The notes under the pieces are model-generated. The model was not told where the DNA came from. It made no database searches and saw only the letters and a program-made list of their open reading frames with translations. A stretch of 64,000 nucleotides of DNA from Chrysomallon squamiferum (Eukaryota; Mollusca; Gastropoda; Neomphalida; Peltospiridae): NCBI GenBank assembly GCA_012295275.1, contig CM022673.1:16291310-16355309 (forward strand), given 5' to 3'. Shown here piece by piece: positions 12,671-51,849 of the stretch. The translations under genes and the position numbers were made by a program. Position 1 is the stretch's first letter; each line of letters begins with the position of its first letter.

Positions 12671-13070
12671 CAAACACATATACATATGCAAACACACGTA
12701 TATATGGCACAATTTACTCAGTTTCCAAACCAGTATGTTTTTCTTTATAATGAAACTCTTTTCATCATCATTTTTTAAAATCATATTCACATCACATACA
12801 CGAAGGATCTGCTCCTAATTGTTTCTCTTTATGAGTGTTTTGCAGACAGACATTCTGACACAAATCTTACCGTAGACTGTTTCTGACAGGTCTTCAAGTG
12901 TTACCTACTACACACACATACTGTTCTCTTTTTACTGTTCCGACCAGAACATTGTCTTAGATATAACTGTTTTGTCTGGTCATCAGTCAGCCATTTTTAA
13001 CAATGTAAAGTTCAAGCACACATTACATGTGTTTTTTATTTAGTTTATTATTATTATTATTAGTGCTGTT

Positions 13071-13220
13071 GTTATTGCTATTATTCTTGTTGTTATTGTT
13101 ATTTATTTATTTATTTGTTTGTTATTGCTATTATTCTTGTTGTTATTGTTATTTATTTATTTATTTGTTTGTTATTGCTATTATTCTTGTTGTTATTGTT
13201 ATTTATTTATTTATTTGTTT
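13071..13220. repeat. Three identical 50-bp tandem copies
   Basis: Copies start at 13071, 13121 and 13171 with GTTATTGCTATTATTCTTGT and end in ATTT/GTTT runs. They look identical base for base. Confidence 0.93.
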
Positions 13221-13299
13221 GTTATTTTATTTATTAGTTTTATTATTGTTATTATTATTGTTTTTATTATTAGCAGTAGTTTTAGCATTATTATAATTA

Positions 13300-13495
13300 T
13301 TACTACTACTACTATTACTATTATTTAGTATCATCATCACCATCATTATAATTATTGTTATTATGATTATTATTACTATTACTACTGTTATTACTATTTA
13401 GTATCATCATCACCATCATCATCATTATCATTATTGTTATTGCTATTATGATTATTATTATTACTATTACTGCTATTATTACTATTTATATTTTA
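13300..13495. repeat. ATT/ATC array with an 80-90 bp duplicated unit
   Basis: The block starting TTTAGTATCATCATCACCAT near 13325 returns near 13396 with similar flanks. Confidence 0.75.
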
Positions 13496-13549
13496 TCCTT
13501 TTTTTTTCTTTTTCTTTTTTTATCAGTTAACTATTTTAAATCAAGCTGT

Positions 13550-14060
13550 TGTGAAGTTCTCATTGTCTAAAATACAATTACTTCGTTTTATAATCAATCA
13601 GCCATTTTCAACAATCTTTACATCGAGTGGAAGGTTTAAGCACACAAAACAACAGCCTTTTGTTTGAGTCTTGTTTTTTTTTTGTTGTTGTTTTTATTCC
13701 TAGCAAACTGTTATGGATTTCATTTTAATTTATATACACAGTTTTGTCTTGAAATCAATCAGCCATTTTGAATAATGTTAACATAAAATGCCTTTTTTTC
13801 TTCTTCTTTTATTTTTTTTCTTATTTTCTGTTTTTTGTTATTATTTATTTATTTATTTATTTGTTTGTTTATTTATTTGTCTTCCTAGCCAGTGAATGAA
13901 TTAAAACAATTTGCTAACACATTTTGAATGTAAATGTCTGCTGTAATTCTCTCAAATATTTGAAACAGAGCTTATGGTCAGAGAAGCACATCTGAGACAA
14001 AATGAAACAGATAATTTCAATCCATTAAAAAAAAATGTTTCAGTGTCCATGCAATCTGTT
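13550..14060. other. AT-rich DNA with decayed repeats
   Basis: Phrases like 'aatcaatcagccattttcaa' recur near 12980, 13593 and 13757, suggesting an old roughly 165-bp to 600-bp spaced repeat. No gene seen. Confidence 0.5.
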
Positions 14061-14089
14061 TGACAATCACCTATCTACTAAACTGTCTG

Positions 14090-14612
14090 TGCATGAAAAC
14101 TTATTTAGAGATATATAACACAGCCTTTAAATGACATTTCTATTAGACAGTCTCTATAAGAAAATGTATTTAGAGATATATAACACAAACTATTAGTTAT
14201 TTGTCTATCAGACTGTGTCTATCTGAAAATTTATTTACAGATATATAACACAAACAATTAGTCACATGTCAGTCAAACTGTGTCTATCTGAAAACTTCTT
14301 TAGAGACTTACAACACAAACAGTCTATCAAACTCTATCTGAAAACATAGAGATATAGATAACACAATCTATTAGTCATTTGTCTGTGTTGAAAACGTACT
14401 TAGGGGGATATAACACAACCTATTAGCCACATAACAATCGAGCTGTCTCATATCTGAAAACTTAGAGATATGTATAACACAGTCTGTTAGTCATTTGTCT
14501 GTGTTGAAAACTTACTTAGGGAGATATAACACAACCTATTAGCCACATAACAATCGAGCTGTCTCATATCTGAAAACTTAGAGATATGTATAACACAGTC
14601 TGTTAGTCACAC
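14090..14612. repeat. Minisatellite with a recent 116-bp duplication
   Basis: Diverged units of about 60-65 bp containing GAGATATATAACACA and 'attagtcat'. The last two blocks, 14381-14496 and 14497-14612, are nearly identical over 116 bp, a much younger duplication than the rest. Confidence 0.85.
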
Positions 14613-14870
14613 GTGTGTCAGACTGGTGAATGAAGTGTCTATTGATTCTCTGTGTCAGTGTGGTGGTGTTATCAGCAGTGTGTGTATTCCTCAGAGAAGA
14701 TGTGCAATTGTTGAATCTTTTCTCTGTCCTCCTGGCAATTGTTCTGTGTTTACTGAACTCATCTAAGTTCATTATTTCCTCCCGTTCCTCCACACTGTGC
14801 TCCATCTCTTTGATGTTTGCTCATGAAAACAGAGCAATTTTTAGTTCACAAATATCAGAATAACAGGAGT
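14613..14870. other. Non-repetitive segment, unassigned
   Basis: Balanced composition. The + strand frame 14630-14863 starts MKCLLILCVSVVVLSAVCVF (hydrophobic), and the - strand frame ending at 14578 is hydrophilic. Neither has splice signals or family motifs I recognise. It may be part of a decayed mobile element, since SINE relics follow. Confidence 0.3.
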
Positions 14871-14879
14871 GAGGTCACG

Positions 14880-15200
14880 TGATCATTGCAGGATTGCAGC
14901 CCCTTGAGAAATCTTTTATTCCAGCCAGGACTGCATGGCTGCTATATCAAAGGCTAGAAATGAAATATCTGTCTCTAAAAGGAAATGTAATTAAAAGTTC
15001 CCTTGCTGATGATCAAAAGATATATAGTTTGGATATGATAAGTGCATATATCCATTTTAGAAAGTTCTGAAACATTCTTCTCTGTGCTCCTACATTAAGT
15101 GTTTTCCTGCTGCTAGGAAGGTGTATGTAAAAGAAATCCTGTTGCTAAATGGTAAGAATAATCCATAAAGCAATGGGATAGGTTTCTTGTCTCATATCAC
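14880..15200 (+). mobile_element. Two adjacent SINE-body relics
   Basis: First copy about 14900-15025: 'ttattccagccagga', 'ctatatcaaaggct', then 'taaaagttcccttgctgatg'. Second copy about 15085-15195: 'ctgctgctaggaaggtgtat', 'aagaaatcctgttgctaaat', then 'ataggtttcttgtct'. The order (pyrimidine-rich 'cccattccaac', 'tatatcaaaggct', 'tctgtgggaaggtgcatat', 'ccttgctgctaa', 'ggtttcctct') is that of a tRNA-derived SINE body I associate with molluscs. Confidence 0.6.
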
Positions 15201-15639
15201 AATTAAGCAAGAAACAATTTATTAATAACTGTGAAAAATTTCAATATACACACACATATATTTATATATTTATATATGAATGTGTTAGGTAGTTCTTAAT
15301 TCATCCAGAAATAAATTATTTCTTCCCACACAGAAAACTATTATAAAACATTTTCACATAAAAATGCGGCAGTGATAATAAAATGGAAGTTAATTAAATC
15401 ATTGCTGTTTTAATGCTTGGCTGGTTGATTAAATCTATCAATTTATTGCCTCAAGAAAAAAAAAAATCTTAAAGAAAGATTTAATTATTGTTGTATTATA
15501 ATGTAATTCAGATAAAATCTTTTTCCTGTAGATCTTCTTTTCTTTAGACAATGGATGTTCTGTGTAACATACAAACACATACATTGTGTACACCTAAACA
15601 TTCATGTAATTGTTGTCTTACAATTATATACTTTATCTC

Positions 15640-16070
15640 TTTCAAAAATCAGTCTGTCCAGTTTCCTTCTTTCTATTTGCACCTGTCCTTTTATTTTTAT
15701 CTTTCTATCTTTATTTCATACTTAGATACATTATATGCAGACATATACATATATATATATATTAATGTGTACACACATACACACAAACAAACATGTACTT
15801 TCTTTCATTTACAGACCTTTGAAGCATGCACATTCTATCTTCCCTTTCAATTTTTTTTCTGTCTATATTTATCTTTGTTTACTTTTTCTTACTTTCTATT
15901 TTATCTTTATATATCTTTTTTCTTCTTCTTTTTCTATCTCTTTCTCTCCCTTTACCTCTTTTTTATCTCTTTTTCTTTCTCTCAATTTTTTCTATCTTTG
16001 TCTCTATTTATTTTTCTCTTTTTATTTATTTTCTCTCTTGCTCTTGCCATTACACACATTCTCCTTTCGT
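15640..16070. repeat. CT-rich low-complexity DNA
   Basis: Pyrimidine tracts with a TA/CA run near 15748-15785. Produces a false 185-residue Phe/Ser/Leu frame. Confidence 0.85.
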
Positions 16071-16724
16071 CTCTTTCAAACAAGCTGTACAGCAATTGTT
16101 GCACCTAGTGACATGTGAATAAAACTATTTACTATTGAACTGAGTTTTAATTAGCTGATTATAGAGGACACATGCTAATTACCTGTTCACACAACAAAGA
16201 ATCTTCAGACAGGTGATAATGTTCTGCAGTGACAGCTGCAACAAAAAACAAGACCAAAAAAAATAAAAAAATAATAATAATAACTTTTGATAGAAAACTG
16301 ATCTGATTAACTGAAAAACAGTTTTAACAACAATTGTCTGAGAAAGAATAAAGTGAAATAGGTCAGATCTCAATTTCTGTTTCAACTATTACAGGTAATA
16401 AGTGCATGTGTGGTAAATAGTCACTGCAGATTTGCACTAATTAATGTGCTGGATGGTTGTGCATACATATACATGTTATTTGTTACATAGACACACACAG
16501 ACACATGTACAAACATACTTATATATATATTCATACATGCATACATCGATACAATACAACAAGACTTACACACATACATACAGACATACTGACATTAACA
16601 TGTAGAGACATAGTATGTACAAACATACCTATATATATTTTCTTTTATTTACATCAATACATTAAACAAAGGTGAGATTTCTGCTTTATTTGTCTTCTCT
16701 TGTTAATATTTAATGATAATGGTG

Positions 16725-16805
16725 GAAGGTCGTGATATATGGGTCCTTAGGGAATTTCCCATTCTAAACTATGCTCTCAGGTTGCTGTAACAACAGCCAT
16801 ATTCA
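16725..16805 (+). mobile_element. SINE-body fragment
   Basis: 'gggaatttcccattctaaac' followed by 'tatgctctcagg' matches the middle block of the SINE family seen at 31320 and 48214. Short and diverged. Confidence 0.35.
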
Positions 16806-16849
16806 AGTTAACTAAAGGACCTTATTGGTTAGCAAAATATATTTTACTT

Positions 16850-17960
16850 TATTTTATTTTATTTTATTTAGTTTTATTTTATTTTAGTTTTATTTGTATT
16901 TATTTCTTATAGATTTATAGATTTATAGATTTAATTTAATTTAATTAATTAATTGTATTTGTTTGTAGTATTATTTTTATTACTACTTTTTTTTTTAGTC
17001 ACTTAGAAGCAGTCATATACTAGTACATACTTACAGATGATTTCAGAATTAAAAAAAAAAAAAAATGTGCAATTTGAAAGCACTGATTAAAGAAGTATAT
17101 ATCAGTGATGGATTCGAAAACATCATATATAGTCTTTATAAAAAGAATTAAAAAATTTAAAGGGGCTAGAAAGAAAAGAATTATTTGTATGCACAAAATA
17201 CTTAAGACTATTTAACATCATCAGATTATAATTATGTATTTGTGTTCAATATATTAGAAACAAAATAAACAAAATAGGCAGTGTACATGACATACCATTT
17301 GTAACATCACCAGTCTTTATATTTTCTGACACATAACTACTTATATTAGAAACAAAATATCAGCAGTATACAGAATATGTTATACAGGGTGTTATGTGCT
17401 GTGTGATTATGCTATAATGACCTTTAATGAGAACTAAAACTATATAATGAAGTATATAAAATACATTTATATAACTATATAATTGTTTCAGATATACTTT
17501 AAAAATATATATATGGGGACACATACTGCCATAAATGTACTTAAAACGTATTTAGACAATATATTGGTACATGTACTATCATAGATATACCTAAACAAAA
17601 TATGTTTAGGCTACATATGTAGATTCCATAGATATATTTAGGCAATATATTAGTACACATTACTATCATTCTTTTACATAAAGATGAAACAAAATACAAT
17701 TAAACAGATCTGTAACATGCATATAGACTTTACATCAGTACCTATACTACCACACATTTACTTAAACATGAAACAAAAACAATTACACCTAAGTTTAGAA
17801 AACACATTTCAACTATTTGTAACTGGCTTTCCAGATGAACTTGAACAATAAACAGAGAGAAGAATTACTTGGTGGCATGTAAAAAGTATTTAAATTGCTT
17901 GTTATTAACCTAACTCAGAGTGTTGAGTTTTAAATACTGCTACTGGGTGATTTGAAGTAG
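16850..17960. other. AT-rich noncoding DNA
   Basis: TTTTA and TTTAA runs (16843-16950), then a decayed repeat (17240-17800) in which 'acatattagtacatactatca' and 'gaaacaaaat' recur. No gene seen. Confidence 0.55.
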
Positions 17961-18084
17961 TCTGCCACAGGGTGAATGCCTCAACTCAAACTGATCTCAC
18001 GTTTGTAAATAATCTACACAGAGATCCCAGCACTGTAAATATTGTTTATATCAACACCACGAGTGGCTATTATGTTTTTTGTTT

Positions 18085-18213
18085 TCTCACTTTTTTTTTT
18101 TTTTTTCTTTTCTTTTTTTTTTTTTATTCTTATTTTTGCATGTTCTTTCTCTGGCATTTTTTTTTTTTTTTTTTTTTTTTGTTTTTTTTTCTTTCTTTTT
18201 TATTCAATTTTTT

Positions 18214-18252
<39 letters not shown>

Positions 18253-18410
18253 TTGTTGTTGTATTTTTTCTTTATTTTCTTTGTTTCCTTGTAGGTTTTT
18301 TCCCTGATTTTTATTCTTTATTCTTTTTTTCATTTTTACATTTTCTATTTTCTTTTTTTTTTTATTTATCCCTGTAGTTCTTTTCAATTTTTTTTTTTTT
18401 TTTGTTTATT
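18085..18410. repeat. Homopolymer-T rich tract
   Basis: Long T runs with scattered C/G, giving Phe-rich (and on the other strand Lys-rich) false frames. Length is likely unreliable in assembly. Confidence 0.95.
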
Positions 18411-18599
18411 TTTCTATGACCTTTTTCTTGGTTTCCCCCCTCATCTTTCAAAGACTCTAAAAACAACACCACTCAATAATCCATCGCATCCTTTATGAAA
18501 ACTCAGCTCTGTAAAAGATGAAGATTGACACCAGCAGAAATAAAAAAAAAAAAAATTTGCTTTTGGCAACTTCGGCAAATCCAATAACGATTGTAATAA

Positions 18600-18931
18600 T
18601 TACAAAATCGACATGGATCCTTTTCTCCGAGTTTGAACTCTCCGCTAAGATCTGGCCCCTGCAGGCCTTCATCCTGCACATGGCTCCTGAGTCCAGCGTG
18701 ACCTTATTCTACTCATTTTCTTTATTTAATGTTCAGTGTTTTGATGAAGTTACGTAGGAATTATTTCATCACTGGTTTCGCAGTCAAGTAACGCGGTTTG
18801 ACGTCAGACGACACGTTTAGGATCTGACTGGGGAAAGCAGAGATGCAGACTTGTGATCGGTGCTGGCAGAGACAAGAAGAACATTGTTATTTAATGACGC
18901 TGTGGTCACATCGTTCAGTCAAAGCTGCCAG
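18600..18931 (+). promoter_or_regulatory. CpG-bearing island, possible promoter/leader
   Basis: Between homopolymer-T DNA and a GTA/GTT array lies about 330 bp of balanced sequence with several CpGs (for example near 18745-18830) and no tandem structure. It is followed by the signal-peptide-like exon. Both strands carry short open frames that I do not recognise. Confidence 0.3.
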
Positions 18932-18986
18932 ATGTCTGGCTTCTTCCTGTTGTTAGCGATTGTTCTATCTGTGTTAGAAACTTGTG
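18932..18986 (+). CDS. Candidate first coding exon encoding a signal peptide
   Basis: ATG at 18932 opens MSGFFLLLAIVLSVLETC, a short start, a strongly hydrophobic core and small/polar residues suited to cleavage, then one base before a donor, G|GTAAAG. The exon leaves in phase 1, typical of signal-peptide exons of secreted or membrane proteins. The 160 bp upstream are CpG-bearing and non-repetitive, as a leader would be. No matching downstream exon was found. It could instead be a chance frame in an alternative leader exon of the F-BAR gene, whose 42405 exon also enters in phase 1. Confidence 0.3.
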
Positions 18987-18989
18987 GTA

Positions 18990-19290
18990 AAGTCTGACGT
19001 AGCTGCTGCAATAGTGGTAGTGGCAGTGGTTGTTGATGTTAATGTTAATAAAGTTGTTCAAGTAGGGGTAACAATAGATGTTGTTGTGGCCATAGTAGCT
19101 GTAGTAACAGTAGAAATTGTTGTGGTAACAGTAATTGTAATAAAAGTAGTAGTAGTAGCTGTAATCACAGTAGTAGTTGTTGTCGTAGTTGTAGTTGTAA
19201 TGGCAGTAGTAACCCTAATAACAGTAGTAACAGTAGCTGTTATAAAAATATTTGATGTGATTAGTTGTAATTACAGTAGTAGTTGTTGTG
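18990..19290. repeat. GTA/GTT-rich array
   Basis: Triplet-like 'gtagtagttgttgt' and 'gtaacagtagtaa' variants; the valine-rich frame here is not a gene. Confidence 0.85.
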
Positions 19291-19294
19291 ACAG

Positions 19295-19690
19295 TTACAT
19301 TTTAACATGTCTCAAAGTTACATTTCAGTATCATTAAACCACATTTCTGTGTGTCACAGTTACATTTCAGTATCATTAAACCACATTTCTGTGTGTCACA
19401 GTTACATTTCAGTATCATTAAACCACATTTCTGTATGTCACAGTTACATTTCAGTATCATTAAACCACATTTCTGTGTGTCACAATTACATATCAGTATC
19501 ATTAAACCACATTTCTGTGTGTCACAGTTACATTTCAGTATCATTAAACCACATCATTACAAGTATCATTAAACCACATTTCTGTGTGTCACAGTTACAT
19601 TTCAGTATCATTAAACCACATTTCTGTATGTCACAGTTACATTTCAGTATCATTAAACCACATTTCTGTATGTCAGTTACATTTCAACAT
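19295..19690. repeat. 42-bp minisatellite, about nine copies
   Basis: Unit holds CAGTTACATTTCAGTATCAT, then TAAACCACATTTCTGTGTGT and CA. Copies are nearly identical, with G/A changes in the TGTGTGT block, and one copy is truncated near 19550-19570. Because 42 is a multiple of three, periodic open frames appear on both strands. They are not genes. Confidence 0.95.
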
Positions 19691-19754
19691 GTTTTGGTCA
19701 CATTTTATCATGATAGTATTTTACAGTGTAACATTTCATAATGATACTTTTACA

Positions 19755-19975
19755 TTTTGATACAACACTAATATATTTCAACACAATGTTATGTAACAAA
19801 GAACTATTTCAACATGTAACACAGAAACATTTTGCCATGAAACAAGCAAACATTTCAATATGTAACAAGAATCATTTCAGTATGTAACAAAGAAATATTT
19901 CAGCATATAACAAAGCAATATTTCAACATGTAACAAAGAAATATTTCAACACTGAACAACATGGAACTGTTTCTT
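19755..19975. repeat. Decayed minisatellite, 20-25 bp unit
   Basis: Variants of ATTTCAACATGTAACAAAGA repeated about nine times; probably related to the last part of the 42-bp array. Confidence 0.8.
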
Positions 19976-20039
19976 AAAATGACACAAAATCACCTTTGTG
20001 TCACAGAGTGACATTTTAAATGTGTCACATTCTAGAATG

Positions 20040-21650
20040 TGTAACAGAACACACACTGGCTCTGGTTATCAAGATAAAATAAAAAAACCTATAAAATTTC
20101 TTCTAAATGTCAATGTGTCTGATTGGTCTAAAATAGAAAACAGAGCTGCAGTAAATAAGCTTGAATTACATTTAAAAAAAAAATATGGGTTGACAATCCA
20201 TATCATGTAAATTTAAAATCCTAAATTTAAAAGAAATTTAATTTAATTTTAATTTAATTTAATTTAATTTAATTTTGCTTGATTTTCTTTTCTTTACTAT
20301 ATCTTTTTGTTAAATCATTATTTAAAATTTTGGTTATTATTATTGTTGTTTTTGTTGCTCTTGTTCTTGTTGTTTTTGTTGAATATTATTATTAAAGTTT
20401 AAATATATATGTGTGTGAATGTTTATGTATTTTTGAAGAATCTAGCTTATTTTAATTAGATTCCATTAGATATTTTACTAAATGCTTTCCTTACAAAAGA
20501 ATTACCCTATAAATTACCCTATTTTTGGTTTGAATGTTTCCATCAGTTTCAAAATTACCTCATTACTGGTGTGTAAATAAACTCCAGTATTACATGATAT
20601 TTACCCATGCACTGTACAGTTATCCTTTTATGTCACAAGAGAAAATGTATATGTTAATTTATTTAATTAATGGGTATTAGTTTGAAATGATAATAGCCCA
20701 AAATGAGCACAGAGAATTAAAATTCTGAAATTCAAATAAAGAAATGGAAAGAAGTTATTTGTAACTTGTAAATATATTTAATTAATGGATATCACTCAAA
20801 TGTGAGAAGGTTTTACTGTATTAGAATTATTTTTATTTTTAAATGAATTTTAAAAACTATTTTTATAACAATAAAATTTACAAATTTGTTCTTTCTTTCC
20901 TGAATTTATTTGTTTGTTCTTTAATTTACATGCTTATTTATTTATTATACCTGGTAGTATAATGTTTTACTGTACCATCACCCACAAATGTTTTAAGTCT
21001 TAAAACCAAACAAAAACACTTGTTGAACATTTTGGATGTGGACCAGCCAACCTGTGTCATATTCATCATTCATTTTGTCTTCTAATAGCTGTTTATATTA
21101 GCTTTATTTTGGTTTCACATTAAGATATTAAAATTTTAATCGTAGCCATCGTATGGTGAAATAACTTTGTAATGTGTAAATATATCTTATTCTTTCTTTT
21201 CTTTTTGTTTTTTTCAATGCAGTATTAGTTGCATCTTCTGGTGAAATAACATTTTGATACTAACGTAAATTTGTCTTTCACATCATGATACATTTGTTGT
21301 ATCAATCTACTTTAAGCTTTATTGCACTGGGAGGAAGTAAGTAGGTAGTTATGTGTGTTAATTTGCACTCTCTGATTTGATGTTAGCTACTTATCTAGTA
21401 TCTAAAGAGTGTAATACCATTTTTTAGTGCACACATCTAGTAATGATATCAGAACACTGAACTAATTACATTTTATAGGTTTTATCTACTGCACCTAGAC
21501 AATCCAATTATTTCTATATTAAATTTTCTAATATATTGATAGCATTTACAAAATATTATTTATAGATTTCATAAGCTGAATGATGTACATACATTTATTT
21601 TAACTGGTCTTTTAAAAATATATTTACCAATATTTCTCCTTTTTCTTTTT
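20040..21650. other. AT-rich noncoding DNA
   Basis: TTTAA runs near 20225-20275, otherwise unstructured. No coding exon recognised. Confidence 0.6.
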
Positions 21651-21659
21651 ATTTTGCAG

Positions 21660-22316
21660 ACTTTCATGGATTATTAATGTCTTGGATTCTGGAACATTCT
21701 CTTGATGACCTTTAGTGACCTTTTGAGACAAAAATATTGGTTGTGTTGGAGACATGAAGGATATTGGAGAAGATTTTGAAAGATATCAGTTTTTGAATGA
21801 CCAGTCTACCAAAAACATTTCCACTCCATGGTTATTTTTATTCCTCATGTTTTAATATCTTTCCCATTCAGACAGTATTTTCCATTTAACTGCTCAGGAA
21901 AAACATTGTTTTAAAATTGTGTTCTAGTCTTTGGAGAAACAAAAGAGATTTCCAGTGTGTCTGTACATCTGTGTGTCTGTCATTGTTTAGATTGATTCTG
22001 AAACATAGCAGAACTGAAATTTTTTGTCAAAGAGAAGCAAAACCTTGTGAGTTTTTTCTTTGTTTTAAAGTCTGTGATAGATTATTGTTATTGTTGTTGT
22101 TATTGTTTATATTGTTGTCATACTATTATTATTGTTATTTTTATTATTACTATTATTACATTGATCATCATCTTCATTATCATTACTATTGCTATTACTA
22201 CAAAAAAAAAGAAGATTTTTATAAAATGCTATTAGATTTCACTATGTTAACATGCTATCTATTTCCTACCCATTTATGTTATCATGTCTATCTATATCTC
22301 TATCTATCTATCTATC

Positions 22317-22351
<35 letters not shown>

Positions 22352-22693
22352 CTCTATCTATCTGTCTATTTATCTATCTCTCTATCTCTCTATCTATCTA
22401 TCTATCTGTCTCTCTCTTTCTCTATCTATCTATCTGTTTATCTATGTATCCATCTGTCAGTCTGTCTGTTGGCTTGTCTGTATATCTATCAAACTATCTA
22501 TTCTCCATACATTCATCTATCCATCTGTTTATCAAGATAGCTATCTAACCACTTTTACTGTTATTGTTTTTGTTATTATCATTACAAAATTAAATTATTA
22601 TTGTTATTTATTTTAATGAGATGAAGATGCCGATTAAGGTTTAACTGAAGATCAAAGGACATTTACCTGTATGAAACACACCTGTGATTTAAA
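21660..22693 (+). promoter_or_regulatory. Putative 5' untranslated part of the start-codon exon
   Basis: Begins after a good acceptor (pyrimidine tract then ATTTTGCAG at 21651-21659) and runs to the ATG at 22694. It contains several upstream ATGs with short frames and a tetranucleotide TATC/TCTG array at about 22281-22480, which yields a meaningless 207-residue open frame. A further splice inside this stretch (for example the acceptor-like GTGTTCTAG near 21929) is possible. The link to exon 1 is inferred from position. Confidence 0.35.
22270..22480. repeat. TATC/TCTG tetranucleotide array
   Basis: CTAT repeats grading into TCTC and TCTG. Lies inside the putative leader exon. Confidence 0.95.
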
Positions 22694-49904
<27,211 letters not shown>

Positions 49905-50373
49905 GTGAGTTGTTGTCTCCCTTCACTTGATAATTTTGAAAACAAGAGTTTCTGCCCTTTGTTTATAATCAGACTTTTAATAATTACAAATGTAATGACT
50001 GAAAAGTAATTTTTCTCCCTTTATGAAGTTGTTGTAATAATGTAATATATTGACTTATCTCCCTTTATAATAAAAAAATAGAATAATAATTAAAAATACA
50101 TAATATAGTATTTCAATCATTGAAACATTTGTATGTAAATATTTATTTATGTTTTGTTTTAATATGAAGCCACATATGGATTTTGTCACACTATTGTTTG
50201 GGAAAATGTTCGTGTACACACAAACAAACAAACTGAATGAACTTTATATAGATTTTTGTTAACAGCATTGAAATAGATAATTGACTCATACAGCTGAAAC
50301 TAGCACAATCAAGGTTAAACCTAGTTTGATTTCAGTATTGTTAGCTCACATTTTATCAAATATATCAGAAATG

Positions 50374-50408
<35 letters not shown>

Positions 50409-50480
50409 AAACTTTGATTTAGTCTGTAAAGACTATTTATTGTTACAGCCAGAATTGCTTTTTTTTTTTTTTTTTTTTTG
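50374..50480. repeat. Poly-A then poly-T runs
   Basis: A run about 33 long at 50374-50406 and T run at 50459-50479 with about 50 bases between; could fold back or be an assembly-sensitive spot. Confidence 0.9.
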
Positions 50481-50859
50481 TACTGGTTGGTTTATTTGTG
50501 ATGGTTAATCACTCATTGTGGGTTTTTAATCATGGACATCTTTTCATTGACCAACAGTTGAGCTGTGGTTGAGTTTAGGACTTGTGGTTGAGACTGTGTT
50601 ACATAGAAAGTTGTCTCACTTATGGTTGACCTCCAATAAAGTGACAGCATTTGACATGTTAAGTGTGTGACATGTTGGAGAATGTTATTTTCAAAATTGT
50701 CATTTTTGCCAGTTTTTCACCTGATAAACAAAAGATATTATTTAGCAAACAATTTTGTTTATTGTCACAAAGTATTCAATGTTTATTTATGCTATTAGGT
50801 GATATATTTTGTATACTGTTATGTAAGATATTAAAACTGTCATAAAAATGTCAGATATC

Positions 50860-51230
50860 TCTCTTTTTTTTTTTTCTCTATCATTCTTTTCATCCTTTCT
50901 CCCACTTTTGTTAGGTTTCTCTTTTCTTCTCCATCTGTTTCACCTTCTCTCATTTTGTTTTTCTCTTTTCTGTGTTTTCTCTCTCTGTCTCTCCTTTCCT
51001 CAAACTGTCTCTTTTTCTCATTAACCTATCTTTATATTTTATTTGTCTTCCTCTCTGTTTCTCTCATCACTATTGATTCATTATCATTATCTCTTCTTTT
51101 CTCTTTACCTTTTTCTTTCTTTGTCTCGGCACTCTTTTTTTTTCTTCTTTTATCTCTTCCTTTCTTTCTGATTTCATCCCTTGCTTTCTCACTCTATCTG
51201 TTTTCTTTATCTCTCTCACTCTTTCAGCTG
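50860..51230. repeat. CT-rich low-complexity DNA
   Basis: Pyrimidine tracts; false Phe/Ser/Leu frames. A second such tract is at 51400-51840. Confidence 0.85.
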
Positions 51231-51399
51231 CCAAGCACATTTCAGTGTAATAAAGAACACTTGCTGGCTGTAGGTTTATACTGTATATTTTTATGTACAG
51301 CAAAGTACTGCAGTAAGTAGTCACAAAGACAAAAAAAATCATCTAAACTTCTGCTTATTTATTTGACCAAACTTTAACATTTTACTTTTGCCATAATCA

Positions 51400-51840
51400 C
51401 TCCCTCCCTTTTGATTTCACCTTCTTTTACATGCTTTCTGTCTTGTTTTCTCCTTTTCTTCATTTCTGTATCTGCTGCTGTACTGTATTTGCCATCTCTT
51501 GTTCAGATTATTTCTATATTTCTGTCCTTCCATCTACGTCTGTATGTGTCATTTTTTCTTCTGCTTCTTACAACTAAAACAACTTTCTGTCTCCTTTTCT
51601 TTATTTCTCTATTTTCTCTATTAATCTCTCTTGCCCTCCCTGTTTTCTCTTTCTTTATCATTCTTTTTCCCTTTCTCTCACTCGATTCCCCTCTTTCTCT
51701 ACATCTTTGTCTGTATGCCTCTGTTTCATCTCTCTCTCTCACTCATTTCCTTCTTTCTCTCTCTCTATTTCTGTCTCTTCGTTGCTATATCTGTCCCTTT
51801 GTCTGGCTGTCTGTCTGTCTCATTCTATCTCTACAATCAG
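51400..51840. repeat. CT-rich low-complexity DNA
   Basis: Same kind as the tract at 50860; no gene. Confidence 0.85.
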
Positions 51841-51849
51841 CAATAAAAC

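Noticed and set aside
14630-15070. Two + strand frames (77 and 63 residues), the first starting like a signal peptide
   Set aside because: No splice or stop context supports them, and the second lies in a SINE body, so its frame is incidental.
18042-18387. Phe-rich and Lys-rich frames
   Set aside because: Homopolymer T read on either strand.
19295-19741. Periodic 14-residue repeats that look like a repeat protein
   Set aside because: A 42-bp minisatellite gives such frames on both strands; no start, splice or family support.
21917-22540. 207-residue frame
   Set aside because: Mostly a TATC/TCTG array and ATT triplets; lies in the putative leader of the F-BAR gene.
51226-51320. Strong-looking acceptor (pyrimidine tract, CTTTCAG) as the next F-BAR exon
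   Set aside because: In the required phase it reaches a stop after about 15 codons and has no family-like sequence.
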